Position numbers and translations under genes: made by a program. The notes under the pieces are model-generated. The model did not search any database. It worked only from the letters and a program-made list of their open reading frames with translations, and was not told the origin of the DNA. Positions 33,745 through 41,756 of a DNA stretch of 64,000 nucleotides are shown here, one piece after another (positions within the stretch are counted from its first letter, which is position 1; each line of letters opens with the position of its first letter). Where the stretch lies: the NCBI RefSeq assembly GCF_002872255.1, contig NZ_NIPR01000003.1, positions 62,001-126,000 on the forward strand, in the 5' to 3' direction. This stretch comes from Companilactobacillus nuruki. GTDB lineage: Bacteria > Bacillota > Bacilli > Lactobacillales > Lactobacillaceae.

Positions 33745-34352
33745 AGCAATTGGTTGTAATAATCTAGGTAAAATTTATTTGTTATCGAAGTGATTTTGGT
33801 AATACTGGTATTTCTGGGTTCGGGTAAGCTCATTACATCTTGAGGTTTGAGGATATCCAAAACTGCCGCCTTGATAGTAAATCCATGAGTAACACAAATG
33901 ATTTTTTCATTGGGATGTTGTTGATCCATATCGGATAAAAAACTATGGATACGATTAATAACATCATCAAACTTTTCACCGTGAGAGGCATATTTTACAT
34001 AGATCGGTAATACATCATTTAGATTCTCATCATATGCATCTGGGTGAATACGGCGAAGATCGGAGTTTTTTTGACCATCCCATTCACCATATGAAATTTC
34101 TAATAATCGTTTGTCATAGCTGACAGGTAATTTAGAATCTTTATTCAAAATTTCGGTAGTTTGCTTAGTTCTTTCAAGGGGACTGCAAATAATACGATCA
34201 GCAAAAGAAATATCAAATTTCTTACCCAAATTTTGAACCTGATTTTGCCCATTTTGGTTGAGGTAGGTTATTTTAGAATTGATGATTCCCTGTTTCATTT
34301 TCATTACATTGGCAGTGGTTTGCCCATGTCGAATTAAATAAAATTCAGTCAT
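33741..34352 (-). CDS. Histidine phosphatase family protein
   Basis: A 203-residue member of the phosphoglycerate-mutase-like superfamily. The phosphohistidine motif is LIRHGQTTAN near the N-terminus; SPLERTKQT supplies the second arginine, ISYGEWDGQ the acid, and VTHGFTI the second histidine. ATG at 34352 has AAAGGAG 6 bases before it. It is divergent from the ser leader. Substrate unknown; phosphosugars are plausible given its neighbours, but phosphoserine phosphatase is also conceivable, since serB is missing from the serCA operon and such enzymes exist in this superfamily. Confidence 0.85.
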   Translation of the reverse strand: MTEFYLIRHGQTTANVMKMKQGIINSKITYLNQNGQNQVQNLGKKFDISFADRIICSPLERTKQTTEILNKDSKLPVSYDKRLLEISYGEWDGQKNSDLRRIHPDAYDENLNDVLPIYVKYASHGEKFDDVINRIHSFLSDMDQQHPNEKIICVTHGFTIKAAVLDILKPQDVMSLPEPRNTSITKITSITNKFYLDYYNQLL

Positions 34353-34401
34353 AATTTCTCCTTTATTAAAAATATTATAAATATGATTGTACAATAAACA
34401 G

Positions 34402-34429
34402 TTGACATTTAAAAAAATAATGTTAAATT
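34402..34429 (+). promoter_or_regulatory. Promoter of the serine leader and serCA operon
   Basis: TTGACA at 34402-34407, 16 bases, TAAATT at 34424-34429. The predicted start lies about 10 bases before the leader-peptide ribosome site, so nearly the whole transcribed leader is peptide plus hairpins. Confidence 0.7.
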
Positions 34430-34458
34430 TATTTTAAGTTGATTGGAGGTATTTTAAT

Positions 34459-34533
34459 ATGAAGAAGATTACCATTAACATTTATACACTATCCTCCAAG
34501 TCTACATATTATACATGTAGGCTTATTAGTTAA
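34459..34533 (+). CDS. Serine leader peptide (24 residues) for attenuation of serCA
   Basis: ATG at 34459 has GGAGGT at 34445-34450, spacing 8. The frame ends in TAA after 24 codons. The peptide contains four Ser, including tandem TCC TCC at 34492-34497 and TCT at 34501-34503, plus four Thr and one Cys, within the block TLSSKSTYYTC. The tandem Ser codons sit exactly one short footprint before the first hairpin arm. Together with the downstream biosynthetic genes serC and serA this is the layout of a ribosome-sensing leader. Translation is inferred, not shown. Confidence 0.8.
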   Translation: MKKITINIYTLSSKSTYYTCRLIS

Positions 34534-34635
34534 CGCGATAATCCTCATGTATGTAAATTGATTACATTTGTGGGGATCTCTAATATGATTAAAATCAAAA
34601 CCCCACAGATGAATTAATTGTCTGTGGGGTTTTTT
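34498..34635 (+). promoter_or_regulatory. Six-segment ribosome-mediated attenuator upstream of serC
   Basis: Segments by eye: 1 (34498-34507), 2 (34511-34524), 3 (34543-34556), 4 (34562-34575), 5 (34601-34611), 6 (34621-34629). Pairings: 1:2 is AAGTCTACAT with ATGTAGGCTT; 2:3 is ATACATGTAGG with CCTCATGTAT, one bulge; 3:4 has ATGTAA with TTACAT plus a G-U rich extension; 4:5 is CATTTGTGGGG with CCCCACAGATG, 11 pairs with one G-U; 5:6 is the terminator. A ribosome stalled at the Ser codons masks segment 1, so 2:3 and 4:5 form and the terminator is lost. Otherwise 3:4 and 5:6 form and transcription stops. Confidence 0.75.
34597..34635 (+). terminator. Attenuator terminator before serC
   Basis: AAAACCCCACAGA pairs with TCTGTGGGGTTTT around an 11-base AT-rich loop, followed by a T run. 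It ends 29 bases before the serC ATG and is the 5:6 hairpin of the attenuator. Confidence 0.95.
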
Positions 34636-34663
34636 ATTGAATTTTTTTGGAGGAATAAAATTT

Positions 34664-35749
34664 ATGGAAGTTTATAATTTTGGTGCAGGTCCTGCGACTA
34701 TGCCCAAGCAAGTGATTCAGCAAATAAGGAAAGATTTACCATCATATCAGGGTTCAGGCATGAGCATTATGGAGATTTCCCATCGTTCTAAAATATTTGA
34801 AGAAATCATTGGGACCGCTGAGAAAGATTTACGTGAATTATTGAAGATACCTAATAATTATCAGGTATTGTTTTTTCAAGGCGGATGTACTCAACAATTT
34901 ACTGCGGCACCATTAAATTTGGGAAAAAAATATCATAGAATAGCCTTATTAGATAGTGGACATTGGGCAACAAGAGCCGGAATTGAAGCAAGATTAGTTG
35001 GAATGGATGTTGATGTTCTAGCATCGAGTAAAGAGAGCAATTATACCAAATTACCAATAATAAAAAAGAAACCTGCGGATACATATGATTATTTGCATAT
35101 TACTACTAATAATACAATCGAAGGGACAGCATATTCTAAATTGCCAGATGTTGGTAAACTTACCTTGGTTGGGGATATGTCATCAAACTTTTTAGGACAA
35201 CAGTATAATATCAATGATTTTGGAGAGGTTATGGCTGGAGCTCAGAAGAATTTAGGTATTGCTGGATTAACAATTGTGATTGTTCGAAATGATCTCCTGA
35301 GTAATAATGAAAATTTACCAAGTATGTTAGATTATCAAGTATTTGCAAAGAACAAATCAATGTTCAATACACCGCCAGTTTTTGCAATATATGTGGCTGG
35401 GTTGGTTTTGAAATGGGTAAAGAGCCAAGGCGGTTTAGTAGAAATGGAAAAAAGGAATCAAACAAAATCAAATTTATTATATGATTTTTTGGACCATTCA
35501 GAATTGTTCACGGCACCAGTGATTAAATCGGATCGATCGTTGACTAATGTTGTTTTTATTACAGGTAATCAAAAAGTTGATCAAGACCTTATTAGTCAGG
35601 CAGCCTCAAAAGGATTACTTAATATAAAAGGGCATCGATTAGTAGGTGGGATGCGAGCTAGTTTGTATAATTCAATGCCTTTAACTGGTGTAGAACGATT
35701 AGTAGATTTTTTAGAAAAGTTTGAAAAGAATCAAAGGGGGAGAAGCTGA
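34664..35749 (+). CDS. serC: Phosphoserine aminotransferase
   Basis: PLP enzyme that converts 3-phosphohydroxypyruvate and glutamate to phosphoserine. The start EVYNFGAGPATMPK, GSGMSIMEISHRSK and FFQGGCTQQF are SerC signatures; the PLP lysine is in GAQKNLGIAG near residue 194. Length is 361 residues from ATG at 34664 with GGAGG before it; the frame is open from 34637, inside the terminator T run, which is not credible. Its stop overlaps the serA ATG by one base. Confidence 0.97.
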   Translation: MEVYNFGAGPATMPKQVIQQIRKDLPSYQGSGMSIMEISHRSKIFEEIIGTAEKDLRELLKIPNNYQVLFFQGGCTQQFTAAPLNLGKKYHRIALLDSGHWATRAGIEARLVGMDVDVLASSKESNYTKLPIIKKKPADTYDYLHITTNNTIEGTAYSKLPDVGKLTLVGDMSSNFLGQQYNINDFGEVMAGAQKNLGIAGLTIVIVRNDLLSNNENLPSMLDYQVFAKNKSMFNTPPVFAIYVAGLVLKWVKSQGGLVEMEKRNQTKSNLLYDFLDHSELFTAPVIKSDRSLTNVVFITGNQKVDQDLISQAASKGLLNIKGHRLVGGMRASLYNSMPLTGVERLVDFLEKFEKNQRGRS

Positions 35750-36918
35750 TGTATCAAGTAAAAACTTTCAATGCTATTGCTCAAAAAGGATTAGAAGAAT
35801 TCGATGATGAGTTTCAAATAAATTGTAGTGATGATCCAGATGCGTATTTGATTCGTTCGGTTAACCTTTTAAAAAGTGATTTTCCGAAGAAATTAAAAAC
35901 AATTGTACGGGCGGGGGCGGGAATCAATAATATTCCTATAGAATTAGTTACTAAGAAAGGTATAGCAGTTTTTAATACTCCCGGAAGTAACGCTAATGCA
36001 GTAAAGGAATTAATTGTCGCATTAATGATCGATATCTCTAGGAATATTTTTGAAGCGCATGACTACTCTATGGAAAATACTAAAGCAGATGTTTCTCAAA
36101 GAACTGAAAAAGATAAGACCAAATTTAATGGCAAAGAATTAATGGGTAAAAAAATTGCAGTAATTGGATTGGGTAACGTTGGATCTTTAGTGGCCAATGC
36201 TGCTTTAAATCTAGGCATGAAAGTAATTGGGTATGATCCATATTTGTCATCCGATGCTGCTTGGAGGATTAATAATAAAGTAAAGCGTGTGGATACGATC
36301 TATCAAGCATTGAGTGAAGCTGACATTGTTACTGTCCATGTTCCTAAAAATCAGGAAACGACTGATTTGATAAGTACAGAAGAAATAAAAAAGATGAAAA
36401 AAGGAGTAATATTATTCAATTATTCTCGAATGGGGATTGTTGATAATTATTCAGTAGTTAAAGCAGTAGATGAGAAAAAAATTAGTCATTATTGTACAGA
36501 TTTTGGTGAACCATTAATTTCTAATAGAAAAGAGGTCACTATAACTCCGCATATTGGTGGTTCGACAATTGAGGCCGAATCAAAGGGAGCTATTCAAGGA
36601 GCAGACACAATTATTAATTATTTGAAATCAGGAGATACAATTCATTGTGCCAATCTTCCTAATATACAAATCCCCTTTGAAACTGCAAGGAGAATAACCA
36701 TAATTCATCAGAATATTCCAAATATGGTTGGTCAATTCAGTACCAAAATTGCAAATTTGAATATAAATATTGAAAATATGTCAAATGCCGCTAAAAACCT
36801 TGTTGCATATACAATCATTGATGTTGCAGCTTTTAATGCTACTAAACAGAAGAAACTTTTGGAATCGATAAACGCTATCAATGGAGTTTATAAGGTTAGA
36901 ATAATAAAGCATCAATGA
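35749..36918 (+). CDS. serA: D-3-phosphoglycerate dehydrogenase with C-terminal ACT domain
   Basis: Catalyses the first step of serine synthesis. The substrate-site arginine is in IVRAGAGINNIP, the NAD motif is GLGNVGSLVANAALNLGMK, and the catalytic His is in TPHIGGSTIEAE. From about residue 310 an ACT domain follows (RITIIHQNIPNMVGQFSTKI), which in this family gives serine feedback. The 389-residue form without the ASB domain is usual in lactobacilli. Starts at the overlap TGATG with serC. No serB is adjacent. Confidence 0.95.
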   Translation: MYQVKTFNAIAQKGLEEFDDEFQINCSDDPDAYLIRSVNLLKSDFPKKLKTIVRAGAGINNIPIELVTKKGIAVFNTPGSNANAVKELIVALMIDISRNIFEAHDYSMENTKADVSQRTEKDKTKFNGKELMGKKIAVIGLGNVGSLVANAALNLGMKVIGYDPYLSSDAAWRINNKVKRVDTIYQALSEADIVTVHVPKNQETTDLISTEEIKKMKKGVILFNYSRMGIVDNYSVVKAVDEKKISHYCTDFGEPLISNRKEVTITPHIGGSTIEAESKGAIQGADTIINYLKSGDTIHCANLPNIQIPFETARRITIIHQNIPNMVGQFSTKIANLNINIENMSNAAKNLVAYTIIDVAAFNATKQKKLLESINAINGVYKVRIIKHQ

Positions 36919-36920
36919 AT

Positions 36921-36968
36921 AAAAAAGACTGTATAGTAACTATCGAATAGCTATTATACAGTCTTTTG
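36921..36968. terminator. Bidirectional terminator between serA and lexA
   Basis: AAAAGACTGTATA pairs with TATACAGTCTTTT around an inner hairpin of AACTAT and ATAGCT type. A run and T run flank it, so it serves both serA and lexA. Confidence 0.88.
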
Positions 36969-36979
36969 TTATTTGATTT

Positions 36980-37603
36980 TTAGAATATTTGTGAACGATA
37001 TAATCCAACAACTTTTCCAAGAATTTCAACGTTATCTAAAATAATTGGGTCCATTGTATCGTTTTCTGGTTGTAAGCGGTAATGTCCATGTTCCTGATAA
37101 AATCTTTTACATGTAGCCTCAATATCTTCGGTCATAGCAATAATAATTTCACCATTGTTAGCGAAGTTTTGTTCATGAACAATAACATGATCACCGTCAT
37201 ATATTCCCGCGTTGATCATACTTTCGCCATGAATCTCTAGCATAAATAGTTCACCAGAATCACGATTTAAGTCAGGTGGAATAGGGAAATAGCCATCAGG
37301 ATTTCTTTCAGCTGTAATAGGTTGGCCGGCAGCAACAGCACCGAGGATAGGAATTTGTTTTGATTTGATTCCAATAGAATTCAGACCTGCACCTGTAAGC
37401 TCGATAGCTCTAGGTTTAGTTGGGTCACGTTGGATGAAACCTTTTTTTTCGAGACGAGATAAATGACCATGAACCGTTGATGTGGAAGACAAATCTACAG
37501 CTTCGCAAATTTCCCTTACAGTTGGCGGATATCCATGTTCATCTAAATAATCATAAATGCATTGTAAAATTTGTGACTGTTTAGAGCCTTCAGCTTTTGA
37601 CAT
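36980..37603 (-). CDS. lexA: SOS repressor LexA
   Basis: Represses DNA-damage genes until RecA triggers self-cleavage. The N-terminal winged helix shows [27 protein letters not shown]. The cleavage site Ala-Gly is in AVAAGQPI. The catalytic Ser is in [10 protein letters not shown] and the Lys in [10 protein letters not shown]. The 207-residue length is typical. An SOS box lies 58 bases before its start, so it is probably autoregulated. Confidence 0.97.
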   Translation of the reverse strand: MSKAEGSKQSQILQCIYDYLDEHGYPPTVREICEAVDLSSTSTVHGHLSRLEKKGFIQRDPTKPRAIELTGAGLNSIGIKSKQIPILGAVAAGQPITAERNPDGYFPIPPDLNRDSGELFMLEIHGESMINAGIYDGDHVIVHEQNFANNGEIIIAMTEDIEATCKRFYQEHGHYRLQPENDTMDPIILDNVEILGKVVGLYRSQIF

Positions 37604-37660
37604 TAGAACACCTCATTGTTAATATCTTAAATAGATTGTATCAAAATATGAATACAAGTT

Positions 37661-37674
37661 CAAACAAGTGTTCG
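37661..37674. promoter_or_regulatory. LexA (SOS) box
   Basis: CAAACAAGTGTTCG, reverse complement CGAACACTTGTTTG, fits the Gram-positive box CGAACRNRYGTTYC at 12 of 14 positions. It lies between lexA (minus) and the DUF896 gene (plus), so it can control both. Confidence 0.75.
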
Positions 37675-37701
37675 ATTGTATTGGGGGAAATTACGAAAAT
37701 T

Positions 37702-37944
37702 ATGAACGAACAAGAAAAATTACTCAAAAAGATTAACGAATTGGCACACAAAGCCAAGGATGGTACGATTACAAAGGAAGAAGAAGATCAACAAGCAGAG
37801 TTACGAAAAGAGTATTTGAAGAATTTCCGCGCAAGCTTTAAGTCACAAATCGAAATGATGAAGATTTATAATAAAGAAGGAAAAGAAGTTACTCCTGAAA
37901 AAGTTAGAGAAATTCAACGTAAAAAGGGATTACGTGACGATTAG
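37702..37944 (+). CDS. DUF896 (YnzC-like) protein
   Basis: An 80-residue protein. The family pattern is LLKKINELAHKAKDGTITKEEEDQQAELRKEYL followed by a C-terminal GKEVTPEKVREIQRKKGLRDD (each quoted as two separate blocks of the same domain). These form a small helical hairpin and are of unknown function. In Bacillus ynzC lies in the SOS-regulated yneA-yneB-ynzC operon; here it directly follows the SOS box and yneA/yneB are missing. ATG at 37702 is chosen by family length; its ribosome site (GGGGGAAA) is rather far, 12 bases. Confidence 0.85.
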   Translation: MNEQEKLLKKINELAHKAKDGTITKEEEDQQAELRKEYLKNFRASFKSQIEMMKIYNKEGKEVTPEKVREIQRKKGLRDD

Positions 37945-38004
37945 TCTTTCAATTAGACGATTTTTTTTGTAATATTAATAGATGTATGGAAAGGGTGAAC
38001 ATAA

Positions 38005-38226
38005 ATGGGTATAACAATAGCTGTTGGTATTATCGCCTTATTGGTTGGTTTAGTCGGCGGATTTTTTGCTGCTAGATGGTATATGAAGAAATATTTCCAA
38101 GACAATCCACCAATTAGTGCTGATATGATTAGACAAATGATGGCTCAAATGGGACAAAAACCATCACAAAAGAAACTTAATCAATTAATGAACACTATGA
38201 AGAATTCACAAAAGAATAATAAATAG
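38005..38226 (+). CDS. YneF-family (UPF0154) small membrane protein
   Basis: A 73-residue protein with one N-terminal membrane helix, ITIAVGIIALLVGLVGGFFA, followed by RWYMKKYFQDNPPIS and a basic amphipathic tail with MIRQMMAQMGQKPSQKKLNQ. This is the UPF0154 family pattern. AAGGGTG precedes the ATG. Function unknown. In Bacillus yneF also lies near lexA. Confidence 0.88.
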   Translation: MGITIAVGIIALLVGLVGGFFAARWYMKKYFQDNPPISADMIRQMMAQMGQKPSQKKLNQLMNTMKNSQKNNK

Positions 38227-38255
38227 TAGTCAAGTATTAAGCTAACTATATAACT

Positions 38256-38294
38256 AGACCTAGTAACCGGAAAGTGGTTACTAGGTCTTTTTTT
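38256..38294 (+). terminator. Terminator after the YneF gene
   Basis: AGACCTAGTAACC pairs perfectly with GGTTACTAGGTCT around a 7-base loop, then a seven-T run. Confidence 0.95.
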
Positions 38295-38345
38295 GCTCAA
38301 TTTATTTAATAAATTTATTTAATTTCAAAAAAAAATATTTTACTT

Positions 38346-38401
38346 AAATGCGAACTAATAACTTTATACTACTTAAAAATAACAATTTGTAAACGTTAAA
38401 C
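38346..38401 (+). promoter_or_regulatory. Candidate operator region of the purine operon
   Basis: AAATGCGAACTAA at 38346-38358 resembles the PurR box AWWWCCGAACWWT at 11 of 13 positions. TGTAAACGTTAAAC at 38388-38401 resembles a CcpA site at 12 of 14. A TATACT at 38365-38370 could be a -10 box between them. The gap 38295-38509 holds no purine riboswitch that I can see. These are motif matches only. Confidence 0.4.
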
Positions 38402-38509
38402 ACGAATAATTATCAAAAATAAATGTAAAAAATACGTATTTAGCATTGAAAGAAGTTTCGTAACTTGATAAACTTTGAGTACCAAAGCAAGAAGGGATGG
38501 AAATTTTTA

Positions 38510-38992
38510 ATGAATGATGTAGCAGTAGTTATGGGTTCAACCTCTGATCTGAAAGTAATGCAAAGTACGATCAATACTTTGCAAGAGTTAGGAGTTAGTT
38601 TTGAAACTAAAGTGATTTCAGCGCATCGAACACCTCAAGAAATGCTAGATTTTGCTAAAAATGCTCATTCATCATTTAAAGTGATCATTGCCGGGGCTGG
38701 AGGTGCTGCACATCTTCCCGGAATGATTGCAGCTTCGACAGTGTTACCAGTTATCGGAGTTCCGGTTCCGTCAAAATATCTTAAGGGAATAGATTCCTTA
38801 TTATCGATTGTACAAATGCCTGCAGGAGTTCCAGTAGCAACAGTTTCAATCGGTGAATCTGGAGCTAGAAATGCAGCTATCTTGGCTACAAAGATTTGTG
38901 CATTAAGTAATGATAAGTATCAAACTAATTTAGAAAACTTTAGAAAAGTAATGCATGACAAGTCGATAGAAAGCGGGAAAAATCTTGAATAA
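38510..38992 (+). CDS. purE: N5-carboxyaminoimidazole ribonucleotide mutase PurE
   Basis: Converts N5-CAIR to CAIR in purine synthesis. Class I PurE motifs: [23 protein letters not shown], and [15 protein letters not shown], with the active-site His. 160 residues from ATG at 38510, preceded by GAAGGGATGG; the upstream in-frame start at 38465 is outside family length. It leads the operon and overlaps purK by 8 bases. Confidence 0.96.
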   Translation: MNDVAVVMGSTSDLKVMQSTINTLQELGVSFETKVISAHRTPQEMLDFAKNAHSSFKVIIAGAGGAAHLPGMIAASTVLPVIGVPVPSKYLKGIDSLLSIVQMPAGVPVATVSIGESGARNAAILATKICALSNDKYQTNLENFRKVMHDKSIESGKNLE

Positions 38993-40115
38993 AGTATTGC
39001 TGCCTAAAAAAACAATTGGAATTATTGGTGGTGGACAATTAGGTCAAATGATGTCTGCTTCAGCTAAAGAAATGGGATATAAAGTAATTATTTTGGACCC
39101 GCAAGTTAATTGTTCAGCGGCACAGGTGTCTGATGATCAAATTGTTGCTGAGTATGATGATATTGAAAAATTAATTGAATTAGCCAAGAAATGTGACGTT
39201 TTGACTTATGAATTTGAGAACGTCGATGCCAATGCAATAAATGAAGTAAAAAAATACACTCAAGTTCCCCAAGGAATAAAGGCTTTAAGTGTTACCCAAA
39301 ATAGAATTACTGAGAAAGATTTTATTGAATCTTGTGGTTTTGATACCGCTCCGCATGTTGTGATAGAAAATATCTTTGAATACCATCGTGGGGTAGAGAA
39401 AATAGGAACTCCAGTGATATTAAAAACAATTCGTGGAGGCTACGACGGTAAAGGACAAATTTTAATAAACGATCCTCAAAAAGTTTGTTATGCAGATATT
39501 GAAGAATTATTAGCACAGGGTCCTTGTATATTAGAAAAAAGAATCAATTTAAAAAAAGAGGTTTCGATAATTGTATCAGCCAACTCACGTCAAGAGATGA
39601 CTGCTTTTCCAATAATTGAAAACATTCATCGTCATAATATCTTACATTTAAGTATTTGTCCGGCTGAATTAACTACCACGGTTCAAGAACAAATTTATAA
39701 AATCGGGGAGAAATTGGCTAAAGAATTAGCGTTAGTAGGAACAATGTGCATTGAATTTTTTGTTTCTGATAATAATGAAGTTTTTGTTAATGAAATCGCA
39801 CCACGTCCACATAATTCGGGGCATTTAACAATCGAAGCATGTAATATTTCGCAATTTGATGCTCATATTTTGGGTATATGCAACTTAGCATTACCAAAAA
39901 TTGAACTACTTAAACCCGCGATTATGGTTAACCTTTTAGGTCAACATTTAGAAAATTCTAAAGAAGAATTGATTAATCATGCTAATTGGCATTTTCATGA
40001 TTATGGAAAAGATGAAATAAAAGAAAATCGCAAAATGGGACATATCACGATTTTAAGTGACGACTTGAAAGAGACTGTGAAACAAATAGAAAATAATTCA
40101 ATTTGGGATGTGTAA
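38985..40115 (+). CDS. purK: N5-carboxyaminoimidazole ribonucleotide synthase PurK
   Basis: ATP-grasp enzyme that carboxylates AIR. The N-terminal motif is [11 protein letters not shown], the central ATP-grasp has [11 protein letters not shown], and [13 protein letters not shown] is the metal site. 376 residues. The start is a TTG at 38985 inside purE; the family aligns from [16 protein letters not shown]. The overlap indicates translational coupling. Confidence 0.95.
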   Translation: MNKVLLPKKTIGIIGGGQLGQMMSASAKEMGYKVIILDPQVNCSAAQVSDDQIVAEYDDIEKLIELAKKCDVLTYEFENVDANAINEVKKYTQVPQGIKALSVTQNRITEKDFIESCGFDTAPHVVIENIFEYHRGVEKIGTPVILKTIRGGYDGKGQILINDPQKVCYADIEELLAQGPCILEKRINLKKEVSIIVSANSRQEMTAFPIIENIHRHNILHLSICPAELTTTVQEQIYKIGEKLAKELALVGTMCIEFFVSDNNEVFVNEIAPRPHNSGHLTIEACNISQFDAHILGICNLALPKIELLKPAIMVNLLGQHLENSKEELINHANWHFHDYGKDEIKENRKMGHITILSDDLKETVKQIENNSIWDV

Positions 40116-40118
40116 TTC

Positions 40119-40823
40119 ATGAATAAGAAATTACTTTATACGGGTAAAGCAAAGGACGTTTATCAAACAGAAAAAACTGATGAAATCTTAATTGTTTATA
40201 AAGATCAAGCAACAGCCCTAAATGGAAAAAAGAAAGAAATTTTGCCCGGAAAAGGAAGTTTAGACTGTCAGATATCACAACTAGTTTTTGATTATTTAAT
40301 ACAAAATGATATTAATACTCATCTCATCAAAAACTTATCTGATCATGAACAATTGGTAAAAAAGACAGATGTATTTCCTTTAGAAGTTGTTTTAAGAAAT
40401 ATTGCTTCAGGAAGTTTTTCAAGAAAGTTTCAAGTGGAAGAGGGATTGGTATTAGAAAAACCAATTATTGAGTTCTATTACAAGAGCGATGCCTTAGATG
40501 ATCCATTTATTAATGAATCACAAATTAAAGCTTTAAAAATTGCTGATGAAGATCAGCTTACTTATATCAAAAGGATGACATTAAGAATTAATGAACTTTT
40601 GAAACCTTTTTTTGAACAAGCAAATTTCGATCTAGTTGATTTCAAATTAGAGTTTGGTAGATATAAAGATGAAATTATTTTAGTAGATGAATTTTCACCA
40701 GACAATTGCCGACTTTGGGATAAGAATAGTCATCATTCAATGGATAAAGATGTTTTCCGTAAACATGAGGGTGATTTAGTTGAAACGTATCATATGGTTT
40801 TACAGCGATTAAAGAATAAATAG
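40119..40823 (+). CDS. purC: Phosphoribosylaminoimidazole-succinocarboxamide (SAICAR) synthase
   Basis: Joins aspartate to CAIR. Signatures are LLYTGKAKDVYQT, PLEVVLRNIASGSF and LVDEFSPDNCRLW. 234 residues. It begins 3 bases after purK in a TAATTCATG junction. Confidence 0.97.
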   Translation: MNKKLLYTGKAKDVYQTEKTDEILIVYKDQATALNGKKKEILPGKGSLDCQISQLVFDYLIQNDINTHLIKNLSDHEQLVKKTDVFPLEVVLRNIASGSFSRKFQVEEGLVLEKPIIEFYYKSDALDDPFINESQIKALKIADEDQLTYIKRMTLRINELLKPFFEQANFDLVDFKLEFGRYKDEIILVDEFSPDNCRLWDKNSHHSMDKDVFRKHEGDLVETYHMVLQRLKNK

Positions 40824-40832
40824 GAGAAAATC

Positions 40833-41081
40833 ATGAAATTAGTAAAAGTGTATGTTACTTTAAAAAATTCAGTTTTAGATGCTCAGGGAGAAGCGATTAA
40901 ATCGGCTATTAACACAATGGGTTACAGAAAATTGAATGATGTTCACATGGGAAAATATTTTGAATTGAATTTTGCAGATGATTATCAAGGACTAGAAGAA
41001 GACGTTGATAAAATTTGTGATGATCTTTTGGCAAACCCTAATATTGAAACCTACCGTTTTGAAATTATGGAGGACGCTTAG
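40833..41081 (+). CDS. purS: FGAM synthase small subunit PurS
   Basis: An 82-residue subunit that bridges PurQ and PurL in formylglycinamidine ribonucleotide synthase. It shows VYVTLKNSVLDAQGEAIKSA and ends NPNIETYRFEIME. The family exists only where PurL is the short form, as here. It starts 9 bases after purC with AGGAG before the ATG. Confidence 0.95.
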   Translation: MKLVKVYVTLKNSVLDAQGEAIKSAINTMGYRKLNDVHMGKYFELNFADDYQGLEEDVDKICDDLLANPNIETYRFEIMEDA

Positions 41082-41756
41082 ATGAAATTTGCAGTTGTGA
41101 ATTTTCCAGGTTCCAATTGTGATATGGATTTATATTATGCCATTCGTGATGGAATTAATGAACAAGTAGAATTAGTTGATTATCGTGCCACTTCTTTAGA
41201 TGGTTTTGACGGGGTCTTGATACCTGGGGGATTCTCATACGGAGATTATTTGAGAAGTGGAGCAATTGCGGTTCATGCTCCTATTGTCAAAGAAATTATT
41301 AGATTTGCGAATGATGGGAAAATTGTATTAGGAATTTGTAATGGCTTTCAAATTTTGACGGAATTGGGATTATTGCCAGGAGCTTTAGTTAGAAATGAAA
41401 AAGGACGATTTATCTGTGAGACTGTTGAATTGGAGGTAGTTAACACTCAGACTCCATTTACTAATGAATATCAGGCCAATGAGACTATAAAAGTTCCAGT
41501 AGCACATGGTGAGGGGCGTTACTATTGTGATAATGAAACATTATCCCAATTAGAAGAAAATGAACAAATTGTTTTTAGATATAAAAATAATATCAATGGA
41601 AGCGTTGCTTTGATTGCAGGGGTCACTAACAAGCAAAAAAACGTTTTAGGCATGATGCCACATCCAGAGCGTGCCCTCGAAGAAATAGTGGGTTCTAATG
41701 ATGGATTGAATTTATTCCAATCAATAATTAATAATCAGGTAAGGGTGAATAATTAA
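41082..41756 (+). CDS. purQ: FGAM synthase glutaminase subunit PurQ
   Basis: Class I glutamine amidotransferase that feeds ammonia to PurL. The nucleophile Cys lies in VLGICNGFQ, the start [12 protein letters not shown] and [11 protein letters not shown] are typical, and HPERALE carries the catalytic His and Glu. 224 residues. It follows purS without a gap and shares one base with purL. Confidence 0.97.
   Translation: MKFAVVNFPGSNCDMDLYYAIRDGINEQVELVDYRATSLDGFDGVLIPGGFSYGDYLRSGAIAVHAPIVKEIIRFANDGKIVLGICNGFQILTELGLLPGALVRNEKGRFICETVELEVVNTQTPFTNEYQANETIKVPVAHGEGRYYCDNETLSQLEENEQIVFRYKNNINGSVALIAGVTNKQKNVLGMMPHPERALEEIVGSNDGLNLFQSIINNQVRVNN

Noticed and set aside
34561-34635. A second T-box before serC
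   Set aside because: GTGGGGATCT superficially recalls the motif, but no AGGGTGGNACC and no Stem I are present; the leader peptide explains the structure better.
38295-38509. Purine riboswitch before purE
   Set aside because: No conserved three-way-junction core or paired loops were seen; only protein-binding-type motifs.
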